A DNA stretch of 64,000 nt from Archegozetes longisetosus (Eukaryota; Arthropoda; Arachnida; Sarcoptiformes; Trhypochthoniidae), in the NCBI GenBank assembly GCA_018873245.2, contig JAEMBT020000007.1:2438001-2502000 (forward strand), read 5' to 3'. The translations under genes and the position numbers were made by a program. This document shows positions 12,906 through 23,896 of this stretch, one piece after another (position 1 is the first letter of the stretch; each line of letters begins with the position of its first letter). The notes beneath the pieces were generated by a model, which made no database searches, was not told the DNA's origin, and saw only the letters and a list, made by a program, of their open reading frames with translations.

Positions 12906-15109
12906 TGGTTATTTTAGATTATGATAATTCTCATGTTTTTCTTTATGCTGAATATTTGTCCCCTATTCTTTTGTGACAGTTTTTAGAGCAAAAGTTTAAT
13001 TTAGCAATTTTCCATCGATAAATATCAATTTAAAACTTTAAATAAATATTTTTTATTTTGAATACACATTAATCCAACCAAATTAACAAAATGTTTCACT
13101 ATAAATTTGATCTCGCGTGAAAAATATTTGTATATGAGTTTTAAATTATAAGAATCATGAACAACTAGTTGAAACTATAAATAATCTTTGAAGGAACAAT
13201 TTTTAGTTTACAAATTCGAAAAATAGTTTGTGTTATTTCTTAAGACAACAAAGAAGTAGTTTTTTACCATAAAAATAACTTATCTGAGGAGTTAGGTCTA
13301 CAATAAGTGAATTAGACTATCCAAGAGTGAAATGATTGAATACTAGATTTATTATGTTACTCAATCAGGCAAGTTTACGATTCTATAGCAATAGATGATG
13401 TTTAAATATTAGTGGTAATATTTATTAGTGGTAATAGTGGTAATAGGGAAAATGTTCGAAATAATACAGTCTCAGTTCATTTCAATGATAAAATTTTTAC
13501 GAATTCAATTAGTCTTATAAGTCTCATTTGAATGCTGTTTATCTTCTAGATCTTCAGAAGGTAGTTATTGTACCAAGCTATTTTTGAAAAACCAATTGAT
13601 TCAAACATAATTACTTTGATGCAGTTTGCAATTTGAAGAAATTAGTTTCAACTATCAACAGAAAATCTTACTGGCTAAATTTTTTTATAGTAATAAAATA
13701 AGAATCAACTCTGAATCTATAGAGCTAATTTTTTTATAACAAAGACTAGATCAGCGAAAATAAACTGAAATTTAAAAAATAAGCGATTATGTGTTTTATG
13801 AAAAAAATTTAATGTTAAGCATAAAAGAAACTAATAAACGAGCAGAAATTTTATTCAAGCCCAACGTAACAAATAAAGTAAACTAAAAAACAAAATTTTC
13901 CTAAATCTGTAATTTGATACTAACTCGAAATTGATTGGATTATAGTGTGTTTGCAGATGAATAAACAGTTTTTGAACATTGATTTGTATAATGAATTTAG
14001 GGAAGTTGTGAATTTGAGTGAAATATAGTAGGCTGTATTGTGACAAACTTTGTGACTCATCTTGAACATTTAGTACTTAAAAGTTTATAATACTCAATAT
14101 TCTTGAGGGAATAACTAACCAAATACTTTTTTAGGCAAAGTTCTTAAGTTTAATCAATAGTTTATAACTAAAGCATGAGTTGAATTTTGGAGACTTTGAA
14201 AGAAATAGCGTTTTGTAGCAAAGTATAAGCATTATATGGTCATTCAAAGCTTAATGTGCTTCATTATAATAGTAAACAAATTGTCTATCTAAACCAATGA
14301 CGTTTTTGAAAGTTTCAAAAATTGATGACATAGGCCTTGCACTAAATGTTTGACTCATATAATTGAGTGGTGCTCTGATGTATCTCCATATCTCTGATTT
14401 GAAATTATACAATATAGAGGCACAAAACTAACTCACTAACAAATCACTTGATTTGTTGTCACATCTGCTTAAAAAATCGATTGTAAATGTAATAAAATAC
14501 TAAGAGTGTAAACAGACTTTTAAAATATTTAGTTCAAAATTGATTTAAAAAATCATAATTTTCAATTTTACCGAAAAAACTTAATAAATAGTAAACATAT
14601 TTGGTAAAACTGAAACGTTTAAATATTATTCATTTTTAAATTCAACCATATTACTGAGAAATAGGGCTTAGATTTCAACATAATCTATATAACGATCTCA
14701 TACTTTATTCAACTTAAGATAATTCGTTAGCAATTAATAAAGAGAATATTAATTTGATTCCAATAAGGATCATTTCTACAGTTAATTATGAGTTTTTAGA
14801 CTGTTTTATGAATTTAATACTTTATTCATAATTAAAATTTAATAGATGTCAAATTCGCTTCAGTTTTTGGGTCTTATGTATTGAAAGCGACAAAATGAGA
14901 TACGGTGTTATAGCAGAGGACGTTCAATTACAACTTAGAGTATAGGGCAGCAAGATATATACATAAAATCATTGAGGGAATTCTACATACTGATCAAGAT
15001 TTCATCCTATTGTGGTAACATTAATTCACGTTTAAATTTGCTTAAATCTAGATAGAAGAGCATAAGTCTAGTTTCACATATGATAAGCATTGAACATCCG
15101 CATTTTCTG
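12906..15109. other. Intergenic, no supported gene
   Basis: Very AT-rich. I see only a short imperfect direct repeat of ttagtggtaata at about 13411-13446 and chance open frames. Confidence 0.5.
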
Positions 15110-15117
15110 TATAAAAA
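15110..15117 (+). promoter_or_regulatory. TATA box of TIL gene 1
   Basis: TATAAAAA lies 81 bases upstream of the ATG at 15198. The second TIL gene has a TATAAAA at a similar distance, so both probably have focused core promoters typical of strongly expressed secreted-protein genes. The latter point is inference. Confidence 0.55.
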
Positions 15118-15197
15118 CAAATTACATTGTGTGAGAAGAATCATCTTTTGACAAACACTTTTTCAAATTAATTTAGTGCAAAATTAACTCCAGGAAA

Positions 15198-15775
15198 ATG
15201 AAACTTATCGCAGTACTAGTTTTCACTTCAATCTTTGCGATTGCATATTCTGGTAAATTATTATTATATTTGGATTTTTATTTTTATTTTAACCTCTCTA
15301 TGAATATTTTAATTTTTCAGAAGAATTGTTGTGCACTGGAGAGCATGAACACCTCTCTCAGACAACACCAGCGTGTCCTTTGACTTGTGCAACATACGGC
15401 AAAGTTCGTTGTTTGGGTCTTATTTTGAAACCTTCGTGCCAATGCGCTGATGGAACCGTTAGAGATCTATCTACTAATAAATGTGTTAAACATGAAGACT
15501 GCCCTAAACCTGAGTATTTTGTCTCAAAATCAATAAATATAATAAAAATCTTAATGTATGTCACATTTTTCTATAGAAATGCAGAATTATTATGTAATGG
15601 AGAGAATGAACATTTATCTCAAACTACTCCTTGTCACGTTCCGACTTGTCAGAACTCACATCGTCTCATGACCTGTACGAGTATCATTATGGAGCCTTCG
15701 TGTCAGTGTAATGTTGGTTACATTCGCGAAGCCACTAGTGGCAAATGTGTGGCTAAGGAGCAATGCCCGCAATAA
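15198..15775 (+). CDS. Secreted protein with two trypsin-inhibitor-like (TIL) domains, gene 1
   Basis: Exons 15198-15252, 15321-15513 and 15577-15775 give 148 residues. Residues 1-18 are a signal peptide (MKLIAVLVFTSIFAIAYS). Two TIL-type domains follow, one per exon, each with eight cysteines and the diagnostic P-S-C-Q-C core: C-TGEHEHLSQTTPAC-x3-C and C-NGENEHLSQTTPC-x4-C. Canonical TIL domains have ten cysteines, so these are a reduced form. TIL proteins usually inhibit serine proteases outside the cell and act in defence, haemolymph or saliva; the target cannot be told here. The 63-base intron 2 is a multiple of three without a stop, so its retention would insert 21 residues between the domains. 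The gene at 37511-38549 has identical exon phases and domain order and is its paralogue. AATAAA follows at 15840. Confidence 0.88.
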
Positions 15776-15839
15776 GTTTATTGATTTTTCAGTTTAAATC
15801 ACATTCGATTGTATCAGAAATTGTTATGATCGTTTGAAG

Positions 15840-15845
15840 AATAAA
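15840..15845 (+). terminator. Poly(A) signal of TIL gene 1
   Basis: AATAAA 65 bases after the stop codon. Confidence 0.6.
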
Positions 15846-16634
15846 AACAGTTAAGCATTAAGCTTTAGTAAGAACGTTTGTTTATACATCTGCATTAAGT
15901 CAATATAAGTTGAAAATTTTTCTTGTATCATATGTGCCGTTAACTTCTAAACTGGGATAAAGCAGTTAAAGCTTTTTATATTAGAATATTTTAATCAGAC
16001 ATCAATAAATTACTAACCGATTCAAGATTTTCAAACAAACTTAATAATCAAATTTATTGTCATACAAATAATGTTTAGAAGTGGCAATCATATATTTGAT
16101 AATATATGCTGAAAGTTTCTAATAATATATGCTAAGCCTGAAACGTTCATTATTTTCTAAGTTTAATTCTCTGACTAATGAACAAGTTTTGAAAAAAATT
16201 TGACTTTTCCCTTTTTAGACACTATTTTTGAGCTGTACTCGTTTTGATTCAAAATTGACGATTAAAAGACAATCTTTACTTTGATTGGTTTCGAATTTGT
16301 TCGTAAATTGAATCTGATCCATGCGCGGTGTTAAAGAAAAATTCCACTAAAAAAGTGAGTTTAAAAATTAACGGAACATACAATACTATCATAAGAACGC
16401 AAATTAATTCATCATGGAGTGAAAAAGTTATCTAACAAGGATTCATGACAGGACTTATTTCTTTTAAACTCGAAAAATTGGATTAAGTCAGTAATTTGAT
16501 GATAGATTTGTACTTTGGGCTGTCTGAGTTTTTGGCTGATTAAAAGGAGTCAAAGTTCATAATTAGGCATAAATTTTCGTTAAAAAGTTATAGCAATAAA
16601 GTGGGATCTTAACTTTGGATCTCACATAACGCTG
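15846..16634. other. Intergenic, nothing recognised
   Basis: AT-rich with no supported coding region or element. Confidence 0.5.
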
Positions 16635-16642
16635 TTAATTAT

Positions 16643-17479
16643 TAGTGAAGAGCATTGGTCTGGAATCTTGAGCTTCAAGCTCGAGCTTCTATAAGCGTTT
16701 GTTACTTCAAGAAGTAACATTTTTAAGCTTTGAGCTGCACTTTTGTCAAATTTGGCCTGAGCTGCGTTTGTACTAAGAAGCTCGGGTCCAAGCTGCGAGC
16801 TGCGCTGCTGAGCTTACGTTAAAAATTAAAAATTAAAATAATGAGTAGTAATCTTCGTAACAATTATTTATTTCAAGTTATAATGAAGTATTTGCGCAAA
16901 AATATATTAATTTTGATCGTAAAGTTTGAACAATGAATTCGAATTTCGACTTCAGTGTCACTTATCAATAATTGTGAGTCTTCTCATTGTATTTCACTTC
17001 TTGTCAAGTCATGTTGAAAACAATTTCAAACAAAAACTTTCTCTTATTTTGAGTAATTATCAAAAATGATTTGAGATTATTTTATTTCGAATACAATAAG
17101 GTTTGAGCAGCGAATAGAAATAGTATTAATTTTAAGGCCTCAAACCTCATTAATTCTCTCTTCAAATAAACAGTTATTGCATTAAATTTCAGTTTAAAGT
17201 GAAAATTATTTTCAAAACAATAATTCATAATTCAGAAATGCATCTCATCATTCAACTCGATAGACCTAATTTAACAACTAATTTGCTAACATACGAGAAA
17301 CAATTCAATAATCATTACTATTTTACAGTTAATACTGTTATTTTGCTTTATTAAATAAGTCAGCTTCAAACGAGCTGATCTCGAAGCTCAACAGCTTGAG
17401 CTTATAAGCTCAAAGACAACTAAAATTGAGCTTCAAGCGCAGCGCAGCTCAGCTCACAGCTAGCTTATGCTCTTCACTA
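16643..17479 (+). mobile_element. Non-autonomous hAT-type element with AGCT-rich subterminal regions, copy 1
   Basis: An 837-bp element bounded by terminal inverted repeats TAGTGAAGAGCAT and ATGCTCTTCACTA. It is flanked by a perfect 8-bp target duplication TTAATTAT (16635-16642 and 17480-17487). An 8-bp duplication and a TIR starting T/C-A-R-N-G are hallmarks of the hAT superfamily. Both subterminal regions are packed with AGCT, GAGCT and CAAGCTC motifs, plausible transposase-binding clusters (inference). The centre has no intact transposase. A diverged second copy lies inverted at 35772-36514. Confidence 0.88.
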
Positions 17480-17575
17480 TTAATTATAATCAAAAGAGGA
17501 TATAATTGCGTTCTAACCTCTTGTTTGGATTCGATTATATTCCATGATATGAATTAAAGATGAATCACTGATATA

Positions 17576-18047
17576 TACGGGTGTTATATATCCGGCTTTG
17601 ATCCGGAATCTTCTGTTTTAAGGTCTTTTCTCTGGTCTCCGGAAACGTTTTCTCGGGTTTTGACTGATTAGATGCTTTGAAAAATTAATATTTAATTATA
17701 TGGTAGTTTGGATTTTGTAAAATAATAATCTTTGGTCTGATGCAAGAAATAGTTTTAGTATTAGCTCTGTTAAAGCTGAGATTCGTATAAAAGCAAACTT
17801 CCCGATGTCATTTAATGAGTTCATAGAATATGCCATTAAAAATAAGAGTTTAGTTGAAGCTACAAAATCCAGCAAAAATAGAACTATATGAAAGCCATCG
17901 AAATAATATGTGAAATCATTGAATATTTGTCGAACAAATAGTTTATTTACCACTTGACAACCTGTGATAAACCTAAAAAGATATATATTAGTCTTCCCTT
18001 TGATAGAAAAAAACCTCCAATTCTCAATCAAGAAAATTATATCCGTA
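17576..18047 (+). mobile_element. hAT-derived element retaining a transposase C-terminus, copy 1
   Basis: A 472-bp element with ends TACGGGTGTTATA and its imperfect complement, flanked by a perfect 8-bp duplication CTGATATA (17568-17575 and 18048-18055). On the plus strand 17721-17891 encodes about 56 residues ending at a natural stop; phrases such as SVKAEIRIKANF and MSFNEFIEYAIKNKSL resemble the C-terminal dimerisation region of hAT transposases. It is therefore an internally deleted hAT copy keeping the 3' end of the gene. A longer relative is at 52092-52874. Confidence 0.75.
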
Positions 18048-18323
18048 CTGATATAATCAACTTATTAACTAAAGTGTTCACTTATAATTATTAGTGACTT
18101 ATATATTCAGATCTATTATTCATATAGACTGTAAGAAATGCATAAATCGTGGAATTTCAAGTTTTGAAAATTAATCTTAATACTATAGAATAGCCCAAAA
18201 TGCTTCGAAAATGTTAAGTTCCTTAATATTTTCAGTCGTCTAATGTAACTTATATCAAGATTGTCAGGAATAAGCTTTATCATGAATCCTTGTAAGCTAA
18301 ATACTTTCATATCAGTTTCCTTA

Positions 18324-18764
18324 ACCGGGAAGGTCGCGCGCTTTCGGAACGCTTTCAAATCCAAACCTAGCTCAAAATATGCTCAAAGACATACAAAATA
18401 GCAGGCAATTAACCATTTTTGCAAATGGCCTCCAAATTCTGCAAAAATTAAGAATTAAAATATTCATTTACTTTTCGTACAAAATTTCCAAAGGCTTTTA
18501 GTATATAGTCTCGTTGGTCAAGTGGTAATACGTAGGGCTCGTATTACTATGGACCGGGGTTCGATGCTCTGTGGCGTTCTATTTTTTTTTTAAAGTTTTT
18601 TAGTTTTTAAATTTTTTTTAGTTTTTAAAGTCTAATATATTTGAAGTATTAAACTTTGCTTAACCAGTAGAAAATATAGATAAGGTAATAAATTAAAGAA
18701 TCTAGTTAAAATCAAATTTATTTAGTTCATTTCAAGTAATATTCTATGATAAGCAAAAGTAACA
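18324..18764 (+). repeat. Left terminal inverted repeat of the Tc5-like element
   Basis: About 441 bp matching the reverse complement of 20530-20969 with only a handful of differences (for example one T in the T-run near 18590 and a three-base block near 18686). Its inner end mirrors the start codon region of the transposase. Confidence 0.9.
18508..18590 (+). other. tRNA-like Pol III unit in the left TIR
   Basis: Contains a full-match A box TGGTCAAGTGG at 18515-18525, a B-box-like GGTTCGATGCT at 18558-18568 (canonical spacing of 43 between starts), a 5-bp T-stem (CGGGG with CTCTG, two wobbles) and a nine-T run at 18582-18590 where a Pol III terminator would sit. The 5' end resembles tRNA-Pro. 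An 8-bp perfect hairpin (GTAATACG with CGTATTAC) occupies the anticodon-arm area, but an anticodon cannot be assigned cleanly and the acceptor stem does not pair. So it is a tRNA-derived sequence, not a normal tRNA gene. It reads inward. Confidence 0.65.
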
Positions 18765-18904
18765 TAAACAGGAATTACAGAATTTGAAAAACAGAATAGA
18801 ATTATTTAATCATTTTAATAATACAAAGTAGAAACCATAGAGTTTTAATAAAGAGAAGTGATTTTATTTGAAATACAGAAAACAATTTTGATTAGGAATA
18901 GAAA

Positions 18905-20548
18905 TTAATTTTCGTGATAATGATATTCTTCAAAAAAATGATCAATACATAAATTTTTAACGCAATAAGCACATTTCATAAAAAAACAAGCATCACATTG
19001 ATTTATACTGCAATCGTTAGAAACGGTAGTAAAACAGATTTCTCGAACGTTATTGAAGCTCATTTTTTCATCAGTATAACCTGATGAAAACCAAGCATAA
19101 CGGATCATATTCTTAAATTTAGGGGAACATAACTGATTCCAAATGAGTGAGAACAGTTTAATAATAGTAATTCTGTCTTTGATATTAATATCAAGCTCAT
19201 CTAGTCGAATTCTATCATTGAACTTTCGAACAAAATATTTTATATGATGATTGAAGTTAGTATCAAGTGGCTGTGCTAAAGATGTAGCGCCTTTTGGTAT
19301 TTTTTTTCTAACAATTAAATATTCTTGTGTATCAATACTATCTGGAAATTCTTTATTCCAGTGAGCACTGAATGAATCCAAAAGTAAGAGAATATTCAAA
19401 GGTTTTGAATCAGATCTTACATTTTCAGTTAAACAAGAAATCCATTTATTTATCAATTTGTTAGACATTTTTCCCGATTTTGAGCAGAATACTTCTAAAT
19501 TTTTGACAGTTTTCATAATTTCATCAATTTTTACCTGAATTATGGGACCAATAACATCAGATTTTTCCTGAAGAACTACAAAAAGTTTACCAAAACAATT
19601 TCCACTTAAACTAATCGTTGGTTGCAATGTGAATGAATGCGTACAAGCATTCACAGATTTCACCGCAACCATCGTATCTCTTTCACCTATATGAGAGAGA
19701 GTTCTCGTGGAAGGCATCTCATAATTAAAACCTGTTTGGTCCGAATTCAAAACAAAATCGGGGTCAAATCTTTTCATTTCGGTAATAAATTCAGATCTGA
19801 ATTTTTGTATCTCCAAATGCAATGCCTCTCTATCTTTAATCGAATTAATGGAAACAAACGTTTTTATTTTTCGACTTGAAACCCTATGAACTTTTTTCCA
19901 TCTCTTTACAAAAGTCATACAGCATTTAAATTCGAAATTCATTGATTTTGCCTTTTGTCTCGCCCATCTTTGTAAATCATTATCATGTACAGCCAATAGC
20001 TTTTGTCGTGCATACTTAAACATTTCCCACATATATTCCGATATTTCAGCTATTTTTTGCTTTTTTGTTCCACCATTTTCGACATATATTCGAAAATTTG
20101 CTAATTGTTTGTCATACTTAAGATATCTGCGAAATCTATTTTTCAGAGAATTGAAACTCCAATTTTTATGCAATTCCTCAAAATCAACTATCTCCTTCAT
20201 TTTACTGTATGGAACTTCAGTATTTTGAATATAATCAAGTTCATTTTCGGCGAATTCATCATAATTCAAATCATTGTCATTCAAACTTTCGTCATCTTCA
20301 TAAATTATAGTTTCATCATCATACATCTCACTTTCAAGAATTTGTTCATCTATTAGTAGATTGATTCTTTTAGCCAAACGTAATTCATTCTCATTATATT
20401 CGAAATCATCGCTATCTGATTCAAATTTTAAATTTGATAATGTATAGAGAATTTTCAGAATATTCAGTTTATTCAGTGACATATAAAAAATTTGGCTACA
20501 ATTATAAGAATTTGTTTGCAATGACTTTTTGTTACTTTTGCTTATCAT
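18905..20548 (-). CDS. Tc5-like DDE transposase, intact
   Basis: 547 residues, single exon, beginning inside the right TIR. It cuts and pastes the surrounding element. Residues 42-105 are unusually rich in Asp, Glu and Asn. Residues about 115-230 form a helical CENP-B/Tc5-type DNA-binding region. The catalytic core has D270 (NSDQTGF), D391 (LLLLDSFSAH) and D429 (ATSLAQPLD), a D-D-37-D arrangement typical of the pogo/Tc5 branch of Tc1/mariner. The C-terminus (505-546) has cysteines at 505, 513, 518, 521, 526, 529 and 534 plus several histidines and looks like a zinc-binding module. No frameshift or stop is present, so it is probably functional. A Tigger/pogo relation is possible, but the TTA duplication favours Tc5. 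Confidence 0.9.
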   Translation of the reverse strand: MISKSNKKSLQTNSYNCSQIFYMSLNKLNILKILYTLSNLKFESDSDDFEYNENELRLAKRINLLIDEQILESEMYDDETIIYEDDESLNDNDLNYDEFAENELDYIQNTEVPYSKMKEIVDFEELHKNWSFNSLKNRFRRYLKYDKQLANFRIYVENGGTKKQKIAEISEYMWEMFKYARQKLLAVHDNDLQRWARQKAKSMNFEFKCCMTFVKRWKKVHRVSSRKIKTFVSINSIKDREALHLEIQKFRSEFITEMKRFDPDFVLNSDQTGFNYEMPSTRTLSHIGERDTMVAVKSVNACTHSFTLQPTISLSGNCFGKLFVVLQEKSDVIGPIIQVKIDEIMKTVKNLEVFCSKSGKMSNKLINKWISCLTENVRSDSKPLNILLLLDSFSAHWNKEFPDSIDTQEYLIVRKKIPKGATSLAQPLDTNFNHHIKYFVRKFNDRIRLDELDINIKDRITIIKLFSLIWNQLCSPKFKNMIRYAWFSSGYTDEKMSFNNVREICFTTVSNDCSINQCDACFFMKCAYCVKNLCIDHFFEEYHYHEN

Positions 20549-20969
20549 AGAATATTACTTGAAATGAACTAAATAAATTTGATTTTAACTAGATTCTTTA
20601 ATTTATTAGTTTATCTATATTTTCTACTGGTTAAGCAAAGTTTAATACTTCAAATATATTAGACTTTAAAAACTAAAAAAAATTTAAAAACTAAAAAACT
20701 TTAAAAAAAAATAGAACGCCACAGAGCATCGAACCCCGGTCCATAGTAATACGAGCCCTACGTATTACCACTTGACCAACGAGACTATATACTAAAAGCC
20801 TTTGGAAATTTTGTACGAAAAGTAAATGAATATTTTAATTCTTAATTTTTGCAGAATTTGGAGGCCATTTGCAAAAATGGTTAATTGCCTGCTATTTTGT
20901 ATGTCTTTGAGCATATTTTGAGCTAGGTTTGGATTTGAAAGCGTTCCGAAAGCGCGCGACCTTCCCGGT
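20530..20969 (-). repeat. Right terminal inverted repeat of the Tc5-like element
   Basis: 440 bp, reverse complement of 18324-18764. It includes the transposase start codon at 20548 and presumably its promoter. Confidence 0.9.
20703..20785 (-). other. tRNA-like Pol III unit in the right TIR
   Basis: Mirror copy of 18508-18590: A box at 20768-20778, B-box-like at 20725-20735 and an A-run (T-run on the minus strand) near 20703-20711. On the minus strand it reads toward the transposase start about 160 bases away. Confidence 0.65.
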
Positions 20970-20971
20970 TT

Positions 20972-21040
20972 AGTCCAATGGTCTAAGCGATGTAATAGTC
21001 GGCATTGACTAAAGACTAAGCGTTCGTGTAAAGCTCTTTG
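20972..21040 (+). pseudogene. Possible tRNA relic beside the transposon
   Basis: Immediately outside the right end of the Tc5-like element there is a match to the A box (TGGTCTAAGCG, 20979-20989) and a weak B-box-like GCGTTCGTGTA (21020-21030), with tRNA-like spacing of 41. Stems cannot be drawn convincingly. It may be a decayed tRNA that served as the insertion target, or chance. Confidence 0.25.
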
Positions 21041-23823
21041 TCTTTTCTTCAGTGTTATTTAAATTATGGACTCATATTTGTAATTATATTACTGAGCAAT
21101 CTAGAGCTTTTGAATTTATCAGTAAATTCCCACAATAAAACCTATTCATATAATTAAAGGAAGAAAATTTATGTGCACTCTTCTTTGTAGTTATATTGTT
21201 TAAGTCGTTCCTCGAGCAATCTATACTAAATTTTTCACAATTTTCAGTTAATATTGAATTTGATTTGTAGGGAATGTATGGTTCTATTGTTATATATCTC
21301 AAATAAAAAGCCTTAACCAAAGATTAAAATTTCTGTTGGAAAGAAATCAGTAAGCTCATTGTGTATATTAATGGTTCGAAATTATTAAATATTTAGAGTT
21401 TTGAAAAAATAAAATAGTTATGAAAATACTCATCGTTTTAATTCCGTAATTAAGGTACACCACTGTTAACAAATAGTGAAAGCTTTCCTTTATATAGTTT
21501 TAAGTAATATTCAGTTTTTAATTTATAAGTAATTGAATTTTTTCTAGAAAAATTTATTATTCATAAATTTCGTGTGCTAATAACGTGTTTTGATATATAT
21601 ATATTTAAAAGTCTTATGCTTATATGCTTGATATTAAAGCATTTTTGGGTTAATTTTCAAACTCATCTGCATCGAAATATATATATAAATAAATTTTGAA
21701 ATAATTTTCATTAATTTTCATTTGCTTTAAGTTGAGTAATTCTTAAATGCAATGACTTTCTATCCAATGATTTTCTACCCTTGTCTGAACTATGTTCAAT
21801 ACTTCTCATAGGAGTATGAGTTTACACTAGTCATTTTTTAAAAATCTTTTAATATGACATTTTGAATCTTAAAAATCTAATTAGTAATCCAAACTACTTA
21901 TAAGTTATACGCAAAACTACCAAAAACAAAACCAGCCTTCCTCTATTCAAACAAGTTTTTGTATAATAATATTGTGAATCAAACTACTTTAATCACGGCC
22001 TTAATTGACATCTAATTATACATAATTATATATAATAAAAGTTTAATTACACAGTTTTTTGTTAGCCCATATTGTTGTTAAAAGATTTTATTTACCTTAT
22101 TATTAAAAACATGCTGTCAAATGGATAGAAAACGACTTTTGTTTTTAGTGATTTTGAGTATGATTTATAAGTCTTAAACATCACTAACTAGTTTTGAAGA
22201 TTCAAGTCATTAAAAAGTTTCTTTTAAAAGATTGAAGTATTATCAGAACTGACTATTTGAGCGCAAACTCATATTCTTATGAAAAATATTGTTTATTTAC
22301 CTTGTCTTGTAAGAGAGAAGCTATGTATTATTATTAGTATTGTAAGAGAAGTGAACAAATTATTTAAACCTTAAGGTTTTGAACTTGATTCCAATGTTAA
22401 AGTTGATATGATTTTCTAAATTTTAGTACTATTAGCTATAAATAAAATGAAATGGGTTATCAATCAAATTTCTATGAGGTTATTATGAATTTCCATATAA
22501 TTATACAACTATTCGAGCAAATATATGACCGTTTATTAGTACCAAGTTATGAAAATGTAAGTATTATCAAGCATTTCAAGCGTATATACTCTATCGCAAA
22601 GTTGCAAATATTCACAAGTTCAGTTAGACTTTGAAATCTCCTTCCCAGGGGTTTTGCTGGCCATTAGTAAATAATGACCCTATGTCTCAATTCTGCGAAA
22701 TAAAAGTCATTACTTGACTATTAATATTTTAAAATGAAAATCTAAGAAAACTTAAGGTGCAATCTATGCTTACTAATAAACATAATTTTAATCACATTGT
22801 AATCATTTTGATATCAGACTCTGAATAAACTATGCTTTAAAGTGAAATAAATTTTCGTTTCAGACATTGTTTGCTTTACCTACCATTTATGAAGTTCTGA
22901 AATTATGAATGTTATACTTAAAATGTTTAGTCCTAAAAAGTTAGCTTATTATCCCTTAGAAAATTTCAAAGTCCTTAACTGTACTTTTTTAAATTATCTA
23001 GAAAATTGAGTTTCTCGTTGCATTAATAACTAATTTTAGTATAAACCAGTACTAAACTTGAACTGGTCAATCATTCAATTGTTTGCATATTTATCGGCAG
23101 AAAGTATTCATATTAAATCTGAAATACGCATATCTTGTAATTTTTTCATTAAATATAAAGATTACAAGCTATTAAATTGACAAGGGTTTGTTTAAATTAG
23201 TGAACGACCCCGAAACACTGTCTTATTTTGGTATTGATAGTATTTTTAGCCCAAATACTTATCTGCCATCAGAACGGTTCGTTAATATTTTTTCAAATTT
23301 CAAAATTTTATTAAAATCAACAAAATTAGTGATTGATTCATATTTTAACACATATAATATTTTCGAAAATAAGGAGAGACTGTAATTGACGCATAAAATA
23401 TATTTTTAAAATAAATAATGTTCATATCTTACGACGTAATAGTATTTGTAACTAGTATTAGTGACAGTAGAAGTGCTCAAAAATTGTTTATTTAGGTGAA
23501 AATTTCAAACAATTAAGCAATTGATTATCTGAAACCAAGTTTAATAGTAGAATATTTCTTTATTAGTCAAAAATTTATTTTTTTGGTTAAGTTACAACTT
23601 ATTTAAAAGTAATGTAATAAGCCTTATGTCAAAGTTTCTTATAGTACTATTAGTAGACATTTCACTCTTCAAAAAGATTTGTTGTTTAGTACTTATATAT
23701 ATATATATAATAACTAATAATTTATTTAAATTAGTTGAATTTGTCGCAGCGTCTTCTGCGTTTTTCATTATAATCAACACCTCAATGAACGAGTGTAGTT
23801 TTTGCTTACCTTAAGTTGTCTGA
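21041..23823. other. Intergenic, no supported gene
   Basis: AT-rich. An open stretch at 23190-23385 following a possible acceptor at about 23200 reads 60 codons but has no recognisable homology or partner exon. Confidence 0.4.
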
Positions 23824-23896
23824 GTCCCTGTAGCGCAGTGGATAGCGCGTTGGACTTCTAATCCAAAGGTCCGGGGTTCGAATCCCCGCTGGGATG
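23824..23896 (+). tRNA. tRNA-Arg, anticodon TCT
   Basis: A 73-base cloverleaf: acceptor GTCCCTG with CTGGGAT (one T-T mismatch and a terminal G-T), D arm GCGC/GCGC, anticodon stem TTGGA/TCCAA with loop CTTCTAA, anticodon TCT at 23857-23859, T arm CGGGG/CCCCG with loop TTCGAAT, discriminator G. It decodes AGA. There is no intron, and CCA is not encoded, as expected in eukaryotes. It is isolated in AT-rich DNA. The tight stems indicate a functional gene. Confidence 0.95.

Larger units (their letters stand above)
18324..20969 (-). mobile_element. Complete Tc5-like DNA transposon
   Basis: A 2,646-bp element with terminal inverted repeats starting ACCGGGAAGGTCGCGCGC. It is flanked by a perfect 3-bp target duplication TTA (18321-18323 and 20970-20972), matching the T-N-A duplications known for Tc4/Tc5 elements. 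The repeats run about 440 bp each and are nearly identical, and the single transposase gene between them is intact, which together suggest recent insertion. Each repeat carries a tRNA-like segment. The first six codons of the transposase lie inside the right repeat. Confidence 0.9.

Noticed and set aside
23592..23814. Overlapping open frames on both strands just upstream of tRNA-Arg
   Set aside because: They mirror each other in simple-sequence DNA including a TA run; typical of chance.
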